Positions 16,229 through 24,512 of a DNA stretch of 64,000 bases are shown in pieces. Within the stretch, counting starts at the first letter, position 1. Each line of letters opens with the position of its first letter. The notes beneath the pieces are model-generated. The model saw only the letters and a list, made by a program, of their open reading frames with translations. It searched no databases and had not been told where the DNA came from. The translations under genes and the position numbers were made by a program. Origin of the DNA: Pseudomonas sp. Irchel 3A7 (GTDB taxonomy: Bacteria; Pseudomonadota; Gammaproteobacteria; Pseudomonadales; Pseudomonadaceae); assembly GCF_900187565.1 (NCBI RefSeq), contig NZ_FYED01000002.1:62001-126000 (forward strand), read 5' to 3'.

Positions 16229-17494
16229 TCACCACAGCGCCAACGAATAGGTCACGATCAACCGATTCTCATCAATATCACTGGAAAAATTGCTCCGCGC
16301 GCTGGCGTTTTTCCACTTCACGCCAAGGTTCTTCAACGGTCCGCTCTGGATCACGTAGCCCAATTCGGAATCCCGTTCCCACTCCTTGCCCGCCGTGGTG
16401 CGGGTGCGCACGGTCACGTCGTCCCCCGACAGATAACGGGTCATGAAGGTCAGCCCCGGAATGCCCAGCGCGGCAAAGTTGTAGTCATAGCGCGCCTGCC
16501 ACGAGCGCTCATCTTGATTACCGAAATCATTGATCTGCACCAGGTTCACCAGGTAACCATCGGTGCCATTGATGTTGGCAAACCCGGTATCGCCACTCAT
16601 GCGTTGGTAACCCAGCCCCAGCGAGTGGCCACTGGCGCTGTAGGTGAACATCGCGCCCAACGCCGAGTTGTCGACGTTGCTGCCGCCGTCGTCGAGGCTG
16701 CGCGCCCAACGCAGGTCGGAGCTTAAGGTCTGGCCTTCGCTGATCGTCCATTTGTGGTTGAGGGTCAGGTAGTGCTGGCGGTAGATGCCGTCCAGTTCAC
16801 CGTAGTGATAGGCGGTGCTCAGCGCCGGCGTCCAACGGTATGACGCGCCGGCAAAGTCGAAGCGATCGCTGGTGGTGTGGCGGCCGAGGCGGATGTTGCG
16901 GGCCACGCCGTTGTAGACCGTCATGTCCTCGTTGTCGGAAGAATTGCGCAGTTTGGTCTGGTCGAGGCGGCCGAGGTCCAGGGACAGGTTGTCGACATCA
17001 GCGCTGTTGAGCCAGGCACCGCGAAAGGTTTGCGGCAGCAGGCGCGAATCGTTGTACATCACCACCGGCATTTTCGGCAGCAGGGTTCCGGCCTTCAGGG
17101 TGCTCTTGGCCATGCGCAACTTGCCAGTGGCGCCTAATGCGCCGTACTGGTCTTCGGCGCGTCCACCCGGTCCGCGAGCGGTGTTGAGCAGGCCGGTGCC
17201 GGTGCGGTCCGGTGCTGAATCGAGCTTGATTCCGACCAGGCCGATGGCGTCGAAACCGACGCCTATCAGCCCCTCGGTGTAACCCGACTCAACCCGCAGG
17301 ATCATGCCCTGAGCCCATTCTTCGGCCTTGCTCTGGGCCACGCCAGACTGCCGGAAATCACGATTGAAGTAGTAGTTGCGCAGCTCCAGACTGGCTTTGC
17401 TGTCCTGGAAAATATCGGCGCACACCGGGTTGATGACGGTGCTCGCCGCCATGCAAACAGCAAGACGTGAAACCACTGGGAAGACGTTGTTCAT
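16229..17494 (-). CDS. OprD-family outer membrane porin
   Basis: 421 aa. Start at ATG 17494 (MNNVFPVV); residues 1-26 form a signal peptide ending VCA. The mature start DIFQDSKASLELRNYYFNRDFR-type segment is the OprD signature. The C-terminus ends in aromatic tryptophan after YSLAL, as needed for outer membrane assembly. OprD-type channels take up carboxylates, amino acids or aromatics. The leader has ACAACAATAAGAG, a candidate Hfq/Crc site. Divergent from LysR at 17675 with a TTGA-N7-TCAA box between, so it is probably the regulon's uptake channel. Confidence 0.9.
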   Translation of the reverse strand: MNNVFPVVSRLAVCMAASTVINPVCADIFQDSKASLELRNYYFNRDFRQSGVAQSKAEEWAQGMILRVESGYTEGLIGVGFDAIGLVGIKLDSAPDRTGTGLLNTARGPGGRAEDQYGALGATGKLRMAKSTLKAGTLLPKMPVVMYNDSRLLPQTFRGAWLNSADVDNLSLDLGRLDQTKLRNSSDNEDMTVYNGVARNIRLGRHTTSDRFDFAGASYRWTPALSTAYHYGELDGIYRQHYLTLNHKWTISEGQTLSSDLRWARSLDDGGSNVDNSALGAMFTYSASGHSLGLGYQRMSGDTGFANINGTDGYLVNLVQINDFGNQDERSWQARYDYNFAALGIPGLTFMTRYLSGDDVTVRTRTTAGKEWERDSELGYVIQSGPLKNLGVKWKNASARSNFSSDIDENRLIVTYSLALW

Positions 17495-17503
17495 GGGCGC
17501 GTT

Positions 17504-17517
17504 TCTCTTATTGTTGT
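17504..17517 (-). promoter_or_regulatory. Hfq/Crc-like motif in oprD-type leader
   Basis: Minus strand ACAACAATAAGAG, 10-23 bases before the ATG at 17494; overlaps the ribosome binding region. Confidence 0.55.
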
Positions 17518-17606
17518 CAGGTTCGAACACGCCCCGGACAGGCGCGCGAACGTCGATCCTGAAAGCCGGGTCCACGCCCGACAATCGAGAAAAACACCCC
17601 GCTGCC

Positions 17607-17621
17607 TTGAGTTTTAATCAA
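17607..17621. promoter_or_regulatory. LysR-type box TTGAG-TTTTA-ATCAA
   Basis: Lies between the divergent porin and LysR genes, 54 bases before the LysR ATG. Confidence 0.65.
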
Positions 17622-17674
17622 GTGGGTTTAGGCTCTGGATTACATACACTGCGCGCCGCGCCTCCCACAGGAAC

Positions 17675-18595
17675 ATGAGTTTGCCCGCTATGGATCGACT
17701 GCCACCGCTGAATGCCATCCGCGCCTTCGAGTCCGTTGCCCGGCACCTGAGCATCACCCTCGCCGCCGATGAATTGAACGTCACGCCGGGCGCGGTCAGT
17801 CGGCAGATCCGCACCCTGGAAGAGTTCCTCAAGCTCGATCTGTTCGTGCGCGGGCATCGGCAGATCACCCTGACCGCCGCTGGCGAACAGTACTTTCGCG
17901 CCGTGGCGAAAATTGTCGAAGACTTGCGCGGGGCGACGAAAAAACTCATGTCGCCACCCCGCCGCCGTCAGCTCAAGGTGCGCGCCTACACCACCTTCGC
18001 CATGCAGTGGCTGATCCCGCGGCTGGCGAGTTTCCACGCGCAGAACCCGAAGATCGAAGTGCTGCTGACCGCCTCGCTCGAACCCGTGGATTTCTACAAG
18101 GAAGACATCGACGCCGCGATCCGCCTGGGTTCCGGCGAGTGGCCCAACTGCAATTGCTATGTGCTCAGCGACAACCAGTTGGCGCCCGTTTGCAGCCCAT
18201 CGCTGCTGCAACACGGGCCGGGGTTGCAGACCCCCGCCGACATCGCCGGCTACACCATGCTGCACTCCATCGCCCGCCCGGAAGACTGGCGCTATTGGCT
18301 GGAAGCCGCCGGGGTCAGTCGCGAAGTGGATGCCCAGGCCGGCATGTCGTACCAGAGTTCTTCGATGGTCTACGCCGCTGCGGTCGGCGGCCAGGGCATC
18401 GCCATGGCGCAACTGTTTCTGGTCAGCAAGGAGCTGCAGGACGGCAGCCTGATCCGCCCGTTCGAACAGGTGGTGGACATGGGCGTCTACACCTACTACC
18501 TGCTCACGCCCAGGCACCGCGAGGAAAGCAATGATCTGCGGATTTTCCGTGAATGGATTCTGGAACAGGCACGCATGACCGGTGATCAGGCTTGA
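17675..18595 (+). CDS. LysR-family regulator (GcvA-like), proposed controller of the 12.9-24.5 kb regulon
   Basis: 306 aa. HTH LPPLNAIRAFESVARHLSITLAADEL then TPGAVSRQIRTLEEFL is typical of the GcvA group; the effector domain follows. An alternative ATG lies at 17690. It sits in the middle of four transcription units that share a 15-bp TTGA-N7-TCAA palindrome, one of which lies at its own promoter and one over its stop codon. This makes it the likely activator or repressor of the whole set. Effector unknown. Confidence 0.9.
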   Translation: MSLPAMDRLPPLNAIRAFESVARHLSITLAADELNVTPGAVSRQIRTLEEFLKLDLFVRGHRQITLTAAGEQYFRAVAKIVEDLRGATKKLMSPPRRRQLKVRAYTTFAMQWLIPRLASFHAQNPKIEVLLTASLEPVDFYKEDIDAAIRLGSGEWPNCNCYVLSDNQLAPVCSPSLLQHGPGLQTPADIAGYTMLHSIARPEDWRYWLEAAGVSREVDAQAGMSYQSSSMVYAAAVGGQGIAMAQLFLVSKELQDGSLIRPFEQVVDMGVYTYYLLTPRHREESNDLRIFREWILEQARMTGDQA

Positions 18596-18606
18596 GATTT
18601 ACTCAA
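18592..18606. promoter_or_regulatory. LysR-type box TTGAG-ATTTA-CTCAA
   Basis: Perfect palindrome overlapping the LysR stop codon and 82 bases before the dehydrogenase ATG; its flank resembles that at 14399. Confidence 0.7.
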
Positions 18607-18670
18607 CGCATGGCGGCGTAAAACTGCTTTGTCGGTGATTTGCCGGCGTGACTAGCATGGGTCTCCAATG

Positions 18671-18683
18671 ACAAAAAAGAGAC
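18671..18683 (+). promoter_or_regulatory. A-rich leader motif before dehydrogenase
   Basis: ACAAAAAAGAG, 8 bases before the ATG at 18689, laid out like the Hfq/Crc-like leaders but an imperfect AAnAAnAA. Confidence 0.3.
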
Positions 18684-18688
18684 CCGCC

Positions 18689-19594
18689 ATGACCACGCTC
18701 GACTCCCCTTCCATCGGCTTTATCGGCCTCGGCGCCATGGGCCAGAAAATGGCCTTGCACCTGCTGGAAAACGACTTCGACCTGAACCTGTTCGATCCCA
18801 ATCCGCAGGCCCTTGCGCCGTTGCTGGCCCGCGGTGCTCGCAGCTTCGCCACGCCTCGCGAAGTGGCCGACCATGCGCAAATCGTGCTGGTTTGCGTGCC
18901 GACCCCGGACATCGTTGAACGCGTGGTGCTCGGTGCTGACGGCGTGATCCACGGCCAGCAGATCAACATCCTCGTTGACCACTCCACCACCGGCCCGAGC
19001 CTGGCCCGACGCCTGCACGCGGAGCTTGCCGAACGCGGCATCGACGCCCTCGATGCACCGCTGGCTGGCGGTGTGGCCGGTGCGCAGAACGGCACCTTGT
19101 CGGTGATGGTCGGGGGTGATCGCGGCGCCTATGAGCGCTGTGTGCCGGTGTTCGCAGCATTTGGGAAAAAGGTCGAGCACATCGGCACTGAACCGGGACT
19201 GGGGCAGACCTTGAAGCTGGTCAACAACATGATCGTCGCCGCCACGCTGGTGGCCACCAGTGAAGCGATGCTGTTCGGGGTCAAGGCCGGGCTGGATGCG
19301 CGGCAGATGGTCGAGATGCTCAATGCCAGCACGGCGCGCAGTTTCACCAGCGAACAGATCCTGGCCGGGACGGTGATGCGACGGGAATTCGATTTCGGTT
19401 TTCGCCTGGATCTGATGCGCAAGGATGTAAGGCTGTTCCTGGCCGAAGCGGAAAATGCCGGGGCGCCGGCGTTTACCGGATCGGTGGTGAAGCAGTTTTT
19501 TGATCAGGCGTTGAGCGAGGGCGACCCGGCAAGGGATATGACCCATGTGGTGGAGGTACTGGAGCGATTGGCCGGGGTCACACTACAAGGCTAA
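18689..19594 (+). CDS. 3-hydroxyisobutyrate dehydrogenase-family oxidoreductase
   Basis: 301 aa from the ATG at 18689, preferred because AAGAGA precedes it; an upstream ATG at 18668 would add seven residues. GFIGLGAMGQKMA is the Rossmann motif; LDAPLAGGVAGAQNGTL is the substrate signature and the lysine in LGQTLKLVNN is catalytic. Beta-hydroxyacid dehydrogenases oxidise small hydroxy acids such as 3-hydroxyisobutyrate, tartronate semialdehyde or glyoxylate relatives; the specific substrate is unknown. Preceded by a LysR box and followed by a 135-bp REP array, so it is a single-gene unit. Confidence 0.88.
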   Translation: MTTLDSPSIGFIGLGAMGQKMALHLLENDFDLNLFDPNPQALAPLLARGARSFATPREVADHAQIVLVCVPTPDIVERVVLGADGVIHGQQINILVDHSTTGPSLARRLHAELAERGIDALDAPLAGGVAGAQNGTLSVMVGGDRGAYERCVPVFAAFGKKVEHIGTEPGLGQTLKLVNNMIVAATLVATSEAMLFGVKAGLDARQMVEMLNASTARSFTSEQILAGTVMRREFDFGFRLDLMRKDVRLFLAEAENAGAPAFTGSVVKQFFDQALSEGDPARDMTHVVEVLERLAGVTLQG

Positions 19595-19608
19595 AGCCAG
19601 ATGCTCTA

Positions 19609-20045
19609 CCTGTGGGAACGGGCTTGCTCGCTCCCACAGTGGCTGTGTGTCGTGCATACGGTTTGTGTTCGCTGAAGATCAAGTGTGGGAGCGAGCCTGC
19701 TCGCGAAGAGGGCGTGTCAGCTGGCATTGCTGGTGCCTGACACACCGCTTTCGCGAGCGGGCTCGCTCCCACAGTGGCTGTGTGTCGTGCATACGGTTTG
19801 TGTTCGCTGAAGATCAAGTGTGGGAGCGAGCCTGCTCGCGAACAGGGCGTGTCAGCTGGCATTGCTGGTGCCTGACACACCGCCTTCGCGAGCGGGCTCG
19901 CTCCCACAGTGGCTGTGTGTTATGCATAAGGTTTGTGTTCGCTGAAGATCAAGTGTGGGAGCGAGCCTGCTCGCGAACAGGGCGTGTCAGCTGACATTGC
20001 TGGTGCCTGACACACCGCTTTCGCGAGCGGGCTCGCTCCCACAGT
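19609..20045. repeat. 135-bp tandem array of REP pairs, three units
   Basis: A degenerate REP at 19609-19639 is followed by units repeating every 135 bases (boundaries CACAGTGG at 19635, 19770, 19905, 20040). Each unit has GTGTCGTGCATACGG-like spacer, then a full REP pair. This is essentially all that lies in the 608-base gap 19595-20202, apart from the hairpin, box and leader motif listed below. Confidence 0.93.
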
Positions 20046-20059
20046 GGATGCATTTCAGT

Positions 20060-20087
20060 GGGCAGTTCTTTGATGATCAAACTGCCC
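20060..20087. promoter_or_regulatory. Hairpin GGGCAGTT / AACTGCCC
   Basis: Eight-base inverted repeat with a 12-base loop, just upstream of the box at 20093. No immediate T-run, so terminator function is doubtful. Confidence 0.4.
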
Positions 20088-20092
20088 ATCAT

Positions 20093-20107
20093 TTGATTTT
20101 TTCTCAA
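20093..20107. promoter_or_regulatory. LysR-type box TTGAT-TTTTT-CTCAA
   Basis: About 95 bases before the OB-fold gene; fourth member of the TTGA-N7-TCAA set. Confidence 0.6.
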
Positions 20108-20182
20108 CCCACCCCCGTTTTTATCTCGTTTGTCGGCCCTCCCTTCCCTGCCCGACCATGACCTCCAGCTCGCCTGCGAGCC

Positions 20183-20197
20183 AATAACAACAGGAGG
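20183..20197 (+). promoter_or_regulatory. Hfq/Crc-like motif plus strong SD
   Basis: AATAACAACAGGAGG: the A-rich motif runs directly into the ribosome binding site of the ATG at 20203. Confidence 0.55.
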
Positions 20198-20202
20198 TCA
20201 TC

Positions 20203-20553
20203 ATGAGTTCTTCCACGCCCGTCTGGGCCGCCACCACGCCGCCGAGCCTGCGCGCTTCGCGTCATCGCCACAGCGGCGAAATCTTCTTTCCTGCCGTCAC
20301 CGGCGAGTCGCCCCTGAGCGCCGACTTCGACGACACCGTGCTCGACACCCAAGGCCAGGTCTACAGCTTCACCGTCATGCACCCGAGCCCGAAAAGCGGC
20401 CTGCCACCGTTCGTGCTGGCGTATGTCGACCTGCCCGGCCCGGTGCGTCTGTTCGGTCGCCTGACCGGCCGCGCCGCCATCGGCGAACCATGCCGGGTGA
20501 TCGCCCACGACACCTACGGCTACATTTTCCAATCCCTGGAGGCACGTCCATGA
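20203..20553 (+). CDS. DUF35 OB-fold protein, thiolase partner
   Basis: 116 aa. DUF35-like OB-fold domain (GQVYSFTVMHPSPK, PPFVLAYVDLP, GRLTG), the small subunit usually encoded next to SCP-x-like thiolases, where it forms a heteromer and may help substrate binding. The Cys-rich zinc-ribbon half seen in many DUF35 proteins is not evident here; the N-terminal part (residues 1-45) has no CxxC. Its TGA overlaps the thiolase ATG (ATGA), so the pair is co-translated. First gene of the five-gene operon ending at 24505. Confidence 0.82.
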   Translation: MSSSTPVWAATTPPSLRASRHRHSGEIFFPAVTGESPLSADFDDTVLDTQGQVYSFTVMHPSPKSGLPPFVLAYVDLPGPVRLFGRLTGRAAIGEPCRVIAHDTYGYIFQSLEARP

Positions 20554-21695
20554 GCCAGATGCATGTAATGGGCGGCGCGATGACCGTCTTCGGTCGTCAC
20601 CCTGGCGTCATGGCGCCTGAACTGGCGCAACGGGCGATTCTCGATGCGGTGGCCGATGCAGGCCTGCAACTGGCGGACATTCAAGCGGTGTACTGCGCCA
20701 ACGTGCTGGGCGGCATGATCCTCGGCCAGGTGATCCTGCGCGATCTGGGTCTGAAAGGCATCCCGGTCTACAACATCGAAAACGCCTGCGCCAGCGGCGC
20801 CACGGCGGTGCATCTGGCCCGTCATGCCTTGCTGGCCGGGCAATACGAGCGGGTGTTGGTGTTCGGCATCGAGCAACTGACTGCCCTCGGTGGCGGCATG
20901 ATCCCGATGCAGCGCAACGACCGCATGACCGATCTGTACGCCACCGCCGGCATGGTGCTGCCAGCGGTCTACGCCATGCGTGGCACGCGTTTCCTCCACG
21001 AGCGCGACGCCAAACCCGCCGACCTCGCCGCCGTGGCAGTGAAGAACCGCCGTCACGGCTCGCTCAACCCCTACGCCCAGCAGCGCAGCGAAGTGACGCT
21101 CGAAGAAGTGCTCGCCTCGCGCATGATCGCCGACCCGCTGACCCTGTTGCAGTGCTGCCCGTCACAGGTCGATGGCGCCGCCGCACTGGTACTCGGCAAC
21201 AAACCCGGGCCGCACGGCAAAGACGTGAAAGTGCTGGGTTCGATCATCGTCTCCGGCCTGCGCGAAAGCGGTGACGAGGACATCCTCGACGCCGAAATCA
21301 CCGCCCGCGCCGCACGCCTGGCTTACGAGCAGGCCGGTGTCGCGCCGAGCGATATCGGCGTGGTCGAGTTGCACGACGCTTTCACCATCGCCGAGCTGTT
21401 GTATTACGAAGCCCTGGGTCTGGCGGCACCGGGCGAAGCCGTGGCCCTACTGCATTCCGGCGCCACTTCTCTGGGTGGTCGAGTGCCGGTCAACCCGAGC
21501 GGCGGCTTGCTGGCCAAAGGTCATCCACTGGGCGCCACTGGCGTTGCGCAGATGGTCGAGTTGTTCTGGCAGTTGCAAGGCCGCGCCGGCGACCGCCAAG
21601 CGGGCACCCCGCGCCTGGGCCTGGCGCAATGCACCGGCGGCGGCATCGCCGGGGTCGACCACGCGGCGTCCGCCGTGCACATCCTTGGAGTTTGA
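20550..21695 (+). CDS. SCP-x-like thiolase (acetyl-CoA acetyltransferase family)
   Basis: 381 aa. Start at ATG 20550 with SD GGAGG; upstream frame is not coding. Nucleophile C80 in NACASGATA, catalytic histidine in GHPLGATG, and second cysteine LAQCTGGGI. Thiolase-fold halves are both present. With the DUF35 partner this resembles thiolases used in steroid, isoprenoid or aromatic side-chain shortening rather than straight-chain FadA. It would release acetyl- or propionyl-CoA at the end of this operon's pathway. Confidence 0.88.
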   Translation: MSQMHVMGGAMTVFGRHPGVMAPELAQRAILDAVADAGLQLADIQAVYCANVLGGMILGQVILRDLGLKGIPVYNIENACASGATAVHLARHALLAGQYERVLVFGIEQLTALGGGMIPMQRNDRMTDLYATAGMVLPAVYAMRGTRFLHERDAKPADLAAVAVKNRRHGSLNPYAQQRSEVTLEEVLASRMIADPLTLLQCCPSQVDGAAALVLGNKPGPHGKDVKVLGSIIVSGLRESGDEDILDAEITARAARLAYEQAGVAPSDIGVVELHDAFTIAELLYYEALGLAAPGEAVALLHSGATSLGGRVPVNPSGGLLAKGHPLGATGVAQMVELFWQLQGRAGDRQAGTPRLGLAQCTGGGIAGVDHAASAVHILGV

Positions 21696-21699
21696 AGCC

Positions 21700-22458
21700 A
21701 TGAACAACTTTTCTGCCGGTCAGATCGCCGTAGTGACAGGGGCTGCCCGTGGCATCGGTCTCGCCATCGCCCAACGTCTGGCACAACAAGGTGTGTTCGT
21801 TTATCTGCTGGACCGCGACGAACTGGCGCTGAACAACAGCGTCGAGGCGCTGCAATCCGAAGACCTGAAAGTCGCGGGCATCGCCCTCGACCTGACCGAG
21901 GGTGAAGCCGTGAACGCCGCATTCACCCAGATTCGCGAGGCGCAGGGTCGACTGGATTTTCTGGTGAACAACGCCGGCGTGGTCCGCGACAAACGCTTCC
22001 TGACCATGACCGAACAGGACTGGGACCTGGTGGTGGACACCAACCTGCGGGCGCAATTTCTGTGCTGCAAGGCTGCCCTGCCACTGATGCTGGAGAACAG
22101 CTTCGGGCGCATCGTCAACATGTCGTCCCGGGCCTGGCTCGGCGGTTTCGGCCAGGCCAACTATTCGGCGGCCAAGGGTGGCGTGGTCAGCCTGACCCGC
22201 AGTCTTGCCATTGAATTCGCCGCCAAGGGCATCACCGTCAATGCCATCGCACCAGGCATTGTCGACACGCCGCTGTTCCAGAGTTTCGTTCCCGAGGTAC
22301 AGGCCAGGCTCAAGGACACCGTGCCGGTAAAACGCATCGGCACGCCGGACGACATCGCCAACGCCGTGGAATTTTTCCTCGCCCCGGCCAGCAGCTACGT
22401 CACCGGGCAAACCCTGTACGTGTGCGGCGGGCGCAGCCTGTCCTCGGCCAGTGTGTGA
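21700..22458 (+). CDS. SDR, probable 3-hydroxyacyl-CoA dehydrogenase
   Basis: 252 aa. TGAARGIG nucleotide-binding motif, NNAGVV, catalytic S in MSSRAW and Y-x3-K in YSAAKGG, and VGQTLYVCGG end. Start 21700 follows GGAG; the intergenic gap to the thiolase is four bases. Context with hydratase and thiolase suggests the beta-hydroxyacyl-CoA oxidation step; a free alcohol substrate is possible. Confidence 0.85.
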   Translation: MNNFSAGQIAVVTGAARGIGLAIAQRLAQQGVFVYLLDRDELALNNSVEALQSEDLKVAGIALDLTEGEAVNAAFTQIREAQGRLDFLVNNAGVVRDKRFLTMTEQDWDLVVDTNLRAQFLCCKAALPLMLENSFGRIVNMSSRAWLGGFGQANYSAAKGGVVSLTRSLAIEFAAKGITVNAIAPGIVDTPLFQSFVPEVQARLKDTVPVKRIGTPDDIANAVEFFLAPASSYVTGQTLYVCGGRSLSSASV

Positions 22459-22468
22459 GGGCAAGGCC

Positions 22469-23275
22469 ATGACCGTCACTTTCGAAACCTTGGGTGCCGT
22501 CGCCCTGATCACCCTCGACCGGCCGCAGGCGCTCAACGCCCTGGATCTGGATTCGCTGCACGCCCTGCGCGGCCATTTGCTGGAGGTGCGCGACCGTCGT
22601 GATTTGCGCGCCGCCGTGATCACCGGCAGCGGCGAACGGGCGTTCTGCGTCGGCGCCGACCTGAAGAGTACGCGGGACTCAAAAGCCTCCTACGCCGAGG
22701 CGTTGTTTTTGGCCAACGAATCGGCGGCGGATGCCGGGCTCTACATCCGGCTGATGGACCTCACCGATCTGGACCTGCACAAGCCCCTGATCGCGGCGAT
22801 CAACGGCCACTGCCTCGGTGGTGGCCTGGAACTGGCGTTGCAATGTGACCTGCGCATCGCCAGTGACAGCGCCACTTTCGGCTTGCCGGAAGCGGTGGTC
22901 GGCTCGATTCCGGCGGTCAGCGGCCTGCATCGCTTGATGCGCGCCGTGCCGCCGGCCCACGCCCTGCAATTGGCCCTGACCGGGGCGCGTATCGACGCCG
23001 CGGGTGCCGAGTCCATCGGCTTGATCTCCGAGCGTCTGGCTGACCGCGAAACCCTGGTGCAACGGGCGCTGGAACTGGCGCAACTGATTGCCCGGCAAGC
23101 ACCGCTGGCGATCCAGGCCCTGCAAACCCTGGCACGCAGCACCGCGCACCTGAGCGACCGCGAAGCCCAGCGCCTGACCGAGCTCTACTGGGGCGTGCTG
23201 CGCGACACCGAAGACCGCATCGAAGGCCGCCAGGCATTTGCCGAGAAACGCACGCCGCATTACACGGGCCGCTAA
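22469..23275 (+). CDS. Enoyl-CoA hydratase/isomerase
   Basis: 268 aa. Crotonase fold with the oxyanion hole and catalytic glutamates: GGGLELALQC (Glu equivalent to rat E144) and FGLPEAVVGSIP (equivalent to E164). Both glutamates are present, which favours true hydratase activity. The segment after the second is SIPAVSGLHRL where the family often has GTIPGAGGTQRL, a mild divergence. Start 22469 chosen with AGGGCAAGG upstream. 10 bases downstream of SDR, 18 before the CoA-transferase. Confidence 0.88.
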   Translation: MTVTFETLGAVALITLDRPQALNALDLDSLHALRGHLLEVRDRRDLRAAVITGSGERAFCVGADLKSTRDSKASYAEALFLANESAADAGLYIRLMDLTDLDLHKPLIAAINGHCLGGGLELALQCDLRIASDSATFGLPEAVVGSIPAVSGLHRLMRAVPPAHALQLALTGARIDAAGAESIGLISERLADRETLVQRALELAQLIARQAPLAIQALQTLARSTAHLSDREAQRLTELYWGVLRDTEDRIEGRQAFAEKRTPHYTGR

Positions 23276-23293
23276 AAGCCCGAGGAGGCGAAC

Positions 23294-24505
23294 ATGTTAC
23301 GCAATGCACTGGACGGCCTGACCGTCCTCGACTTCACCCAGATCGCCGCCGGCCCCACGGCCACCATGCTGATGGCCGACATGGGTGCCAAAGTGATCAA
23401 GGTCGAACCCCCCGAAGGCGAGTTGGGCCGCACCCTGGGACCTGCCTGGGTCGGCGAAGACAGCGCGCTGTTCCACGGTTTCAACCGCGGTAAACAGGGC
23501 CTGTGCCTGGACCTGAAACACCCGGACAGCGTGGCGGTGATCAAGCGCCTGGTGTTGCAGGCCGACGTGGTCATCGAGAGCATGCGCCCCGGCGTCATGG
23601 CCCGCCTCGGCCTGGGCTACGAGGCCTTGGCCGCGCTGAAACCGGACCTGATCTACTGCTCGATCTCCGCCTACGGCCAGCAAGGACCCTATGCAGATAG
23701 GGCCGGGGTCGACGGCATCTTGCAGGCCGACTCCGGGCTGATGAGCCTGATCGGCACACCGGGCTCGGCACCGTCCAAGGTGCAGGCGCCAGTGGTCGAC
23801 GTGGTCACCGGCTACATGGCCTGCATGGCGGTGTTGGCCAAACTGCACGCCCGAAACAACGACGGCCTCGGCGGCCACCTCGATGTCAGCCTGATGAACT
23901 CGGCCCTGGCGCTGCAACAGGCGTCGCTGGCCAGCTTCCTCTGCGACGGCAAACTGCCGACCCGCATCGGCAGCGCCGCGCCTTACTCCGCGCCCAACGA
24001 AGCCTTCGAAGCGGCGGACGGCTGGCTGATGGTCGCCGCGTACAACGGCAATCGCTGGCCAACGCTGTGCGGCGTGCTCGGGCACCCGGAGTGGATCGAC
24101 GACCCACGCTTCGCCAGCTCCGCGCAGCGCGTGGTGCATCGCCAAGACATGGTCGAGGCGCTGACCGACGTCTTCCGCACCCAACCCGTCGCCCATTGGC
24201 TGCAGGTGCTGCGCGAGGCCGATATCCTCTGCTCCAGGGTCAGCGACTACAACGACGTACTGGTCCATCCGCAGATCGCCAGCAACGGTATGCTGATCGA
24301 CCTGCACCACCCGCAACATGGCGTGGTGCGGGTGCCGGGGTTTCCGATCAATAGCCTGGAGGCGGCGCAAACCCCTTATGCACCGGCGCCGGACAAGGGT
24401 GAGCATTCGTGCGAGGTATTGCGCGGGTTTGCGTTTTCCGAAGAAGAAATCGAAGCCTTGCTGGCTTCTGATGCCATGCGATGCCCTGAGGTTGCTTTGA
24501 GCTGA
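23294..24505 (+). CDS. CaiB/BaiF (class III) CoA-transferase
   Basis: 403 aa. N-terminal GLTVLDFTQIAAGPTATMLMADMGA, KVEPPEGE, and catalytic aspartate in GHLDVSLMNSAL. SD GAGGAGG lies eight bases before the ATG. Class III transferases move CoA between acids, so this gene gives the operon its substrate activation step without ATP; no acyl-CoA ligase is nearby. Last gene of the operon; a composite REP follows at 24513. Confidence 0.9.
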   Translation: MLRNALDGLTVLDFTQIAAGPTATMLMADMGAKVIKVEPPEGELGRTLGPAWVGEDSALFHGFNRGKQGLCLDLKHPDSVAVIKRLVLQADVVIESMRPGVMARLGLGYEALAALKPDLIYCSISAYGQQGPYADRAGVDGILQADSGLMSLIGTPGSAPSKVQAPVVDVVTGYMACMAVLAKLHARNNDGLGGHLDVSLMNSALALQQASLASFLCDGKLPTRIGSAAPYSAPNEAFEAADGWLMVAAYNGNRWPTLCGVLGHPEWIDDPRFASSAQRVVHRQDMVEALTDVFRTQPVAHWLQVLREADILCSRVSDYNDVLVHPQIASNGMLIDLHHPQHGVVRVPGFPINSLEAAQTPYAPAPDKGEHSCEVLRGFAFSEEEIEALLASDAMRCPEVALS

Positions 24506-24512
24506 TCAATAA

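Noticed and set aside
19609..20045. Repeat array resembling CRISPR
   Set aside because: Spacers are nearly identical between units and the repeats are REP hairpins.
20060..20087. Hairpin as an intrinsic terminator
   Set aside because: No T-run directly after the stem; position next to the LysR-type box suggests otherwise.
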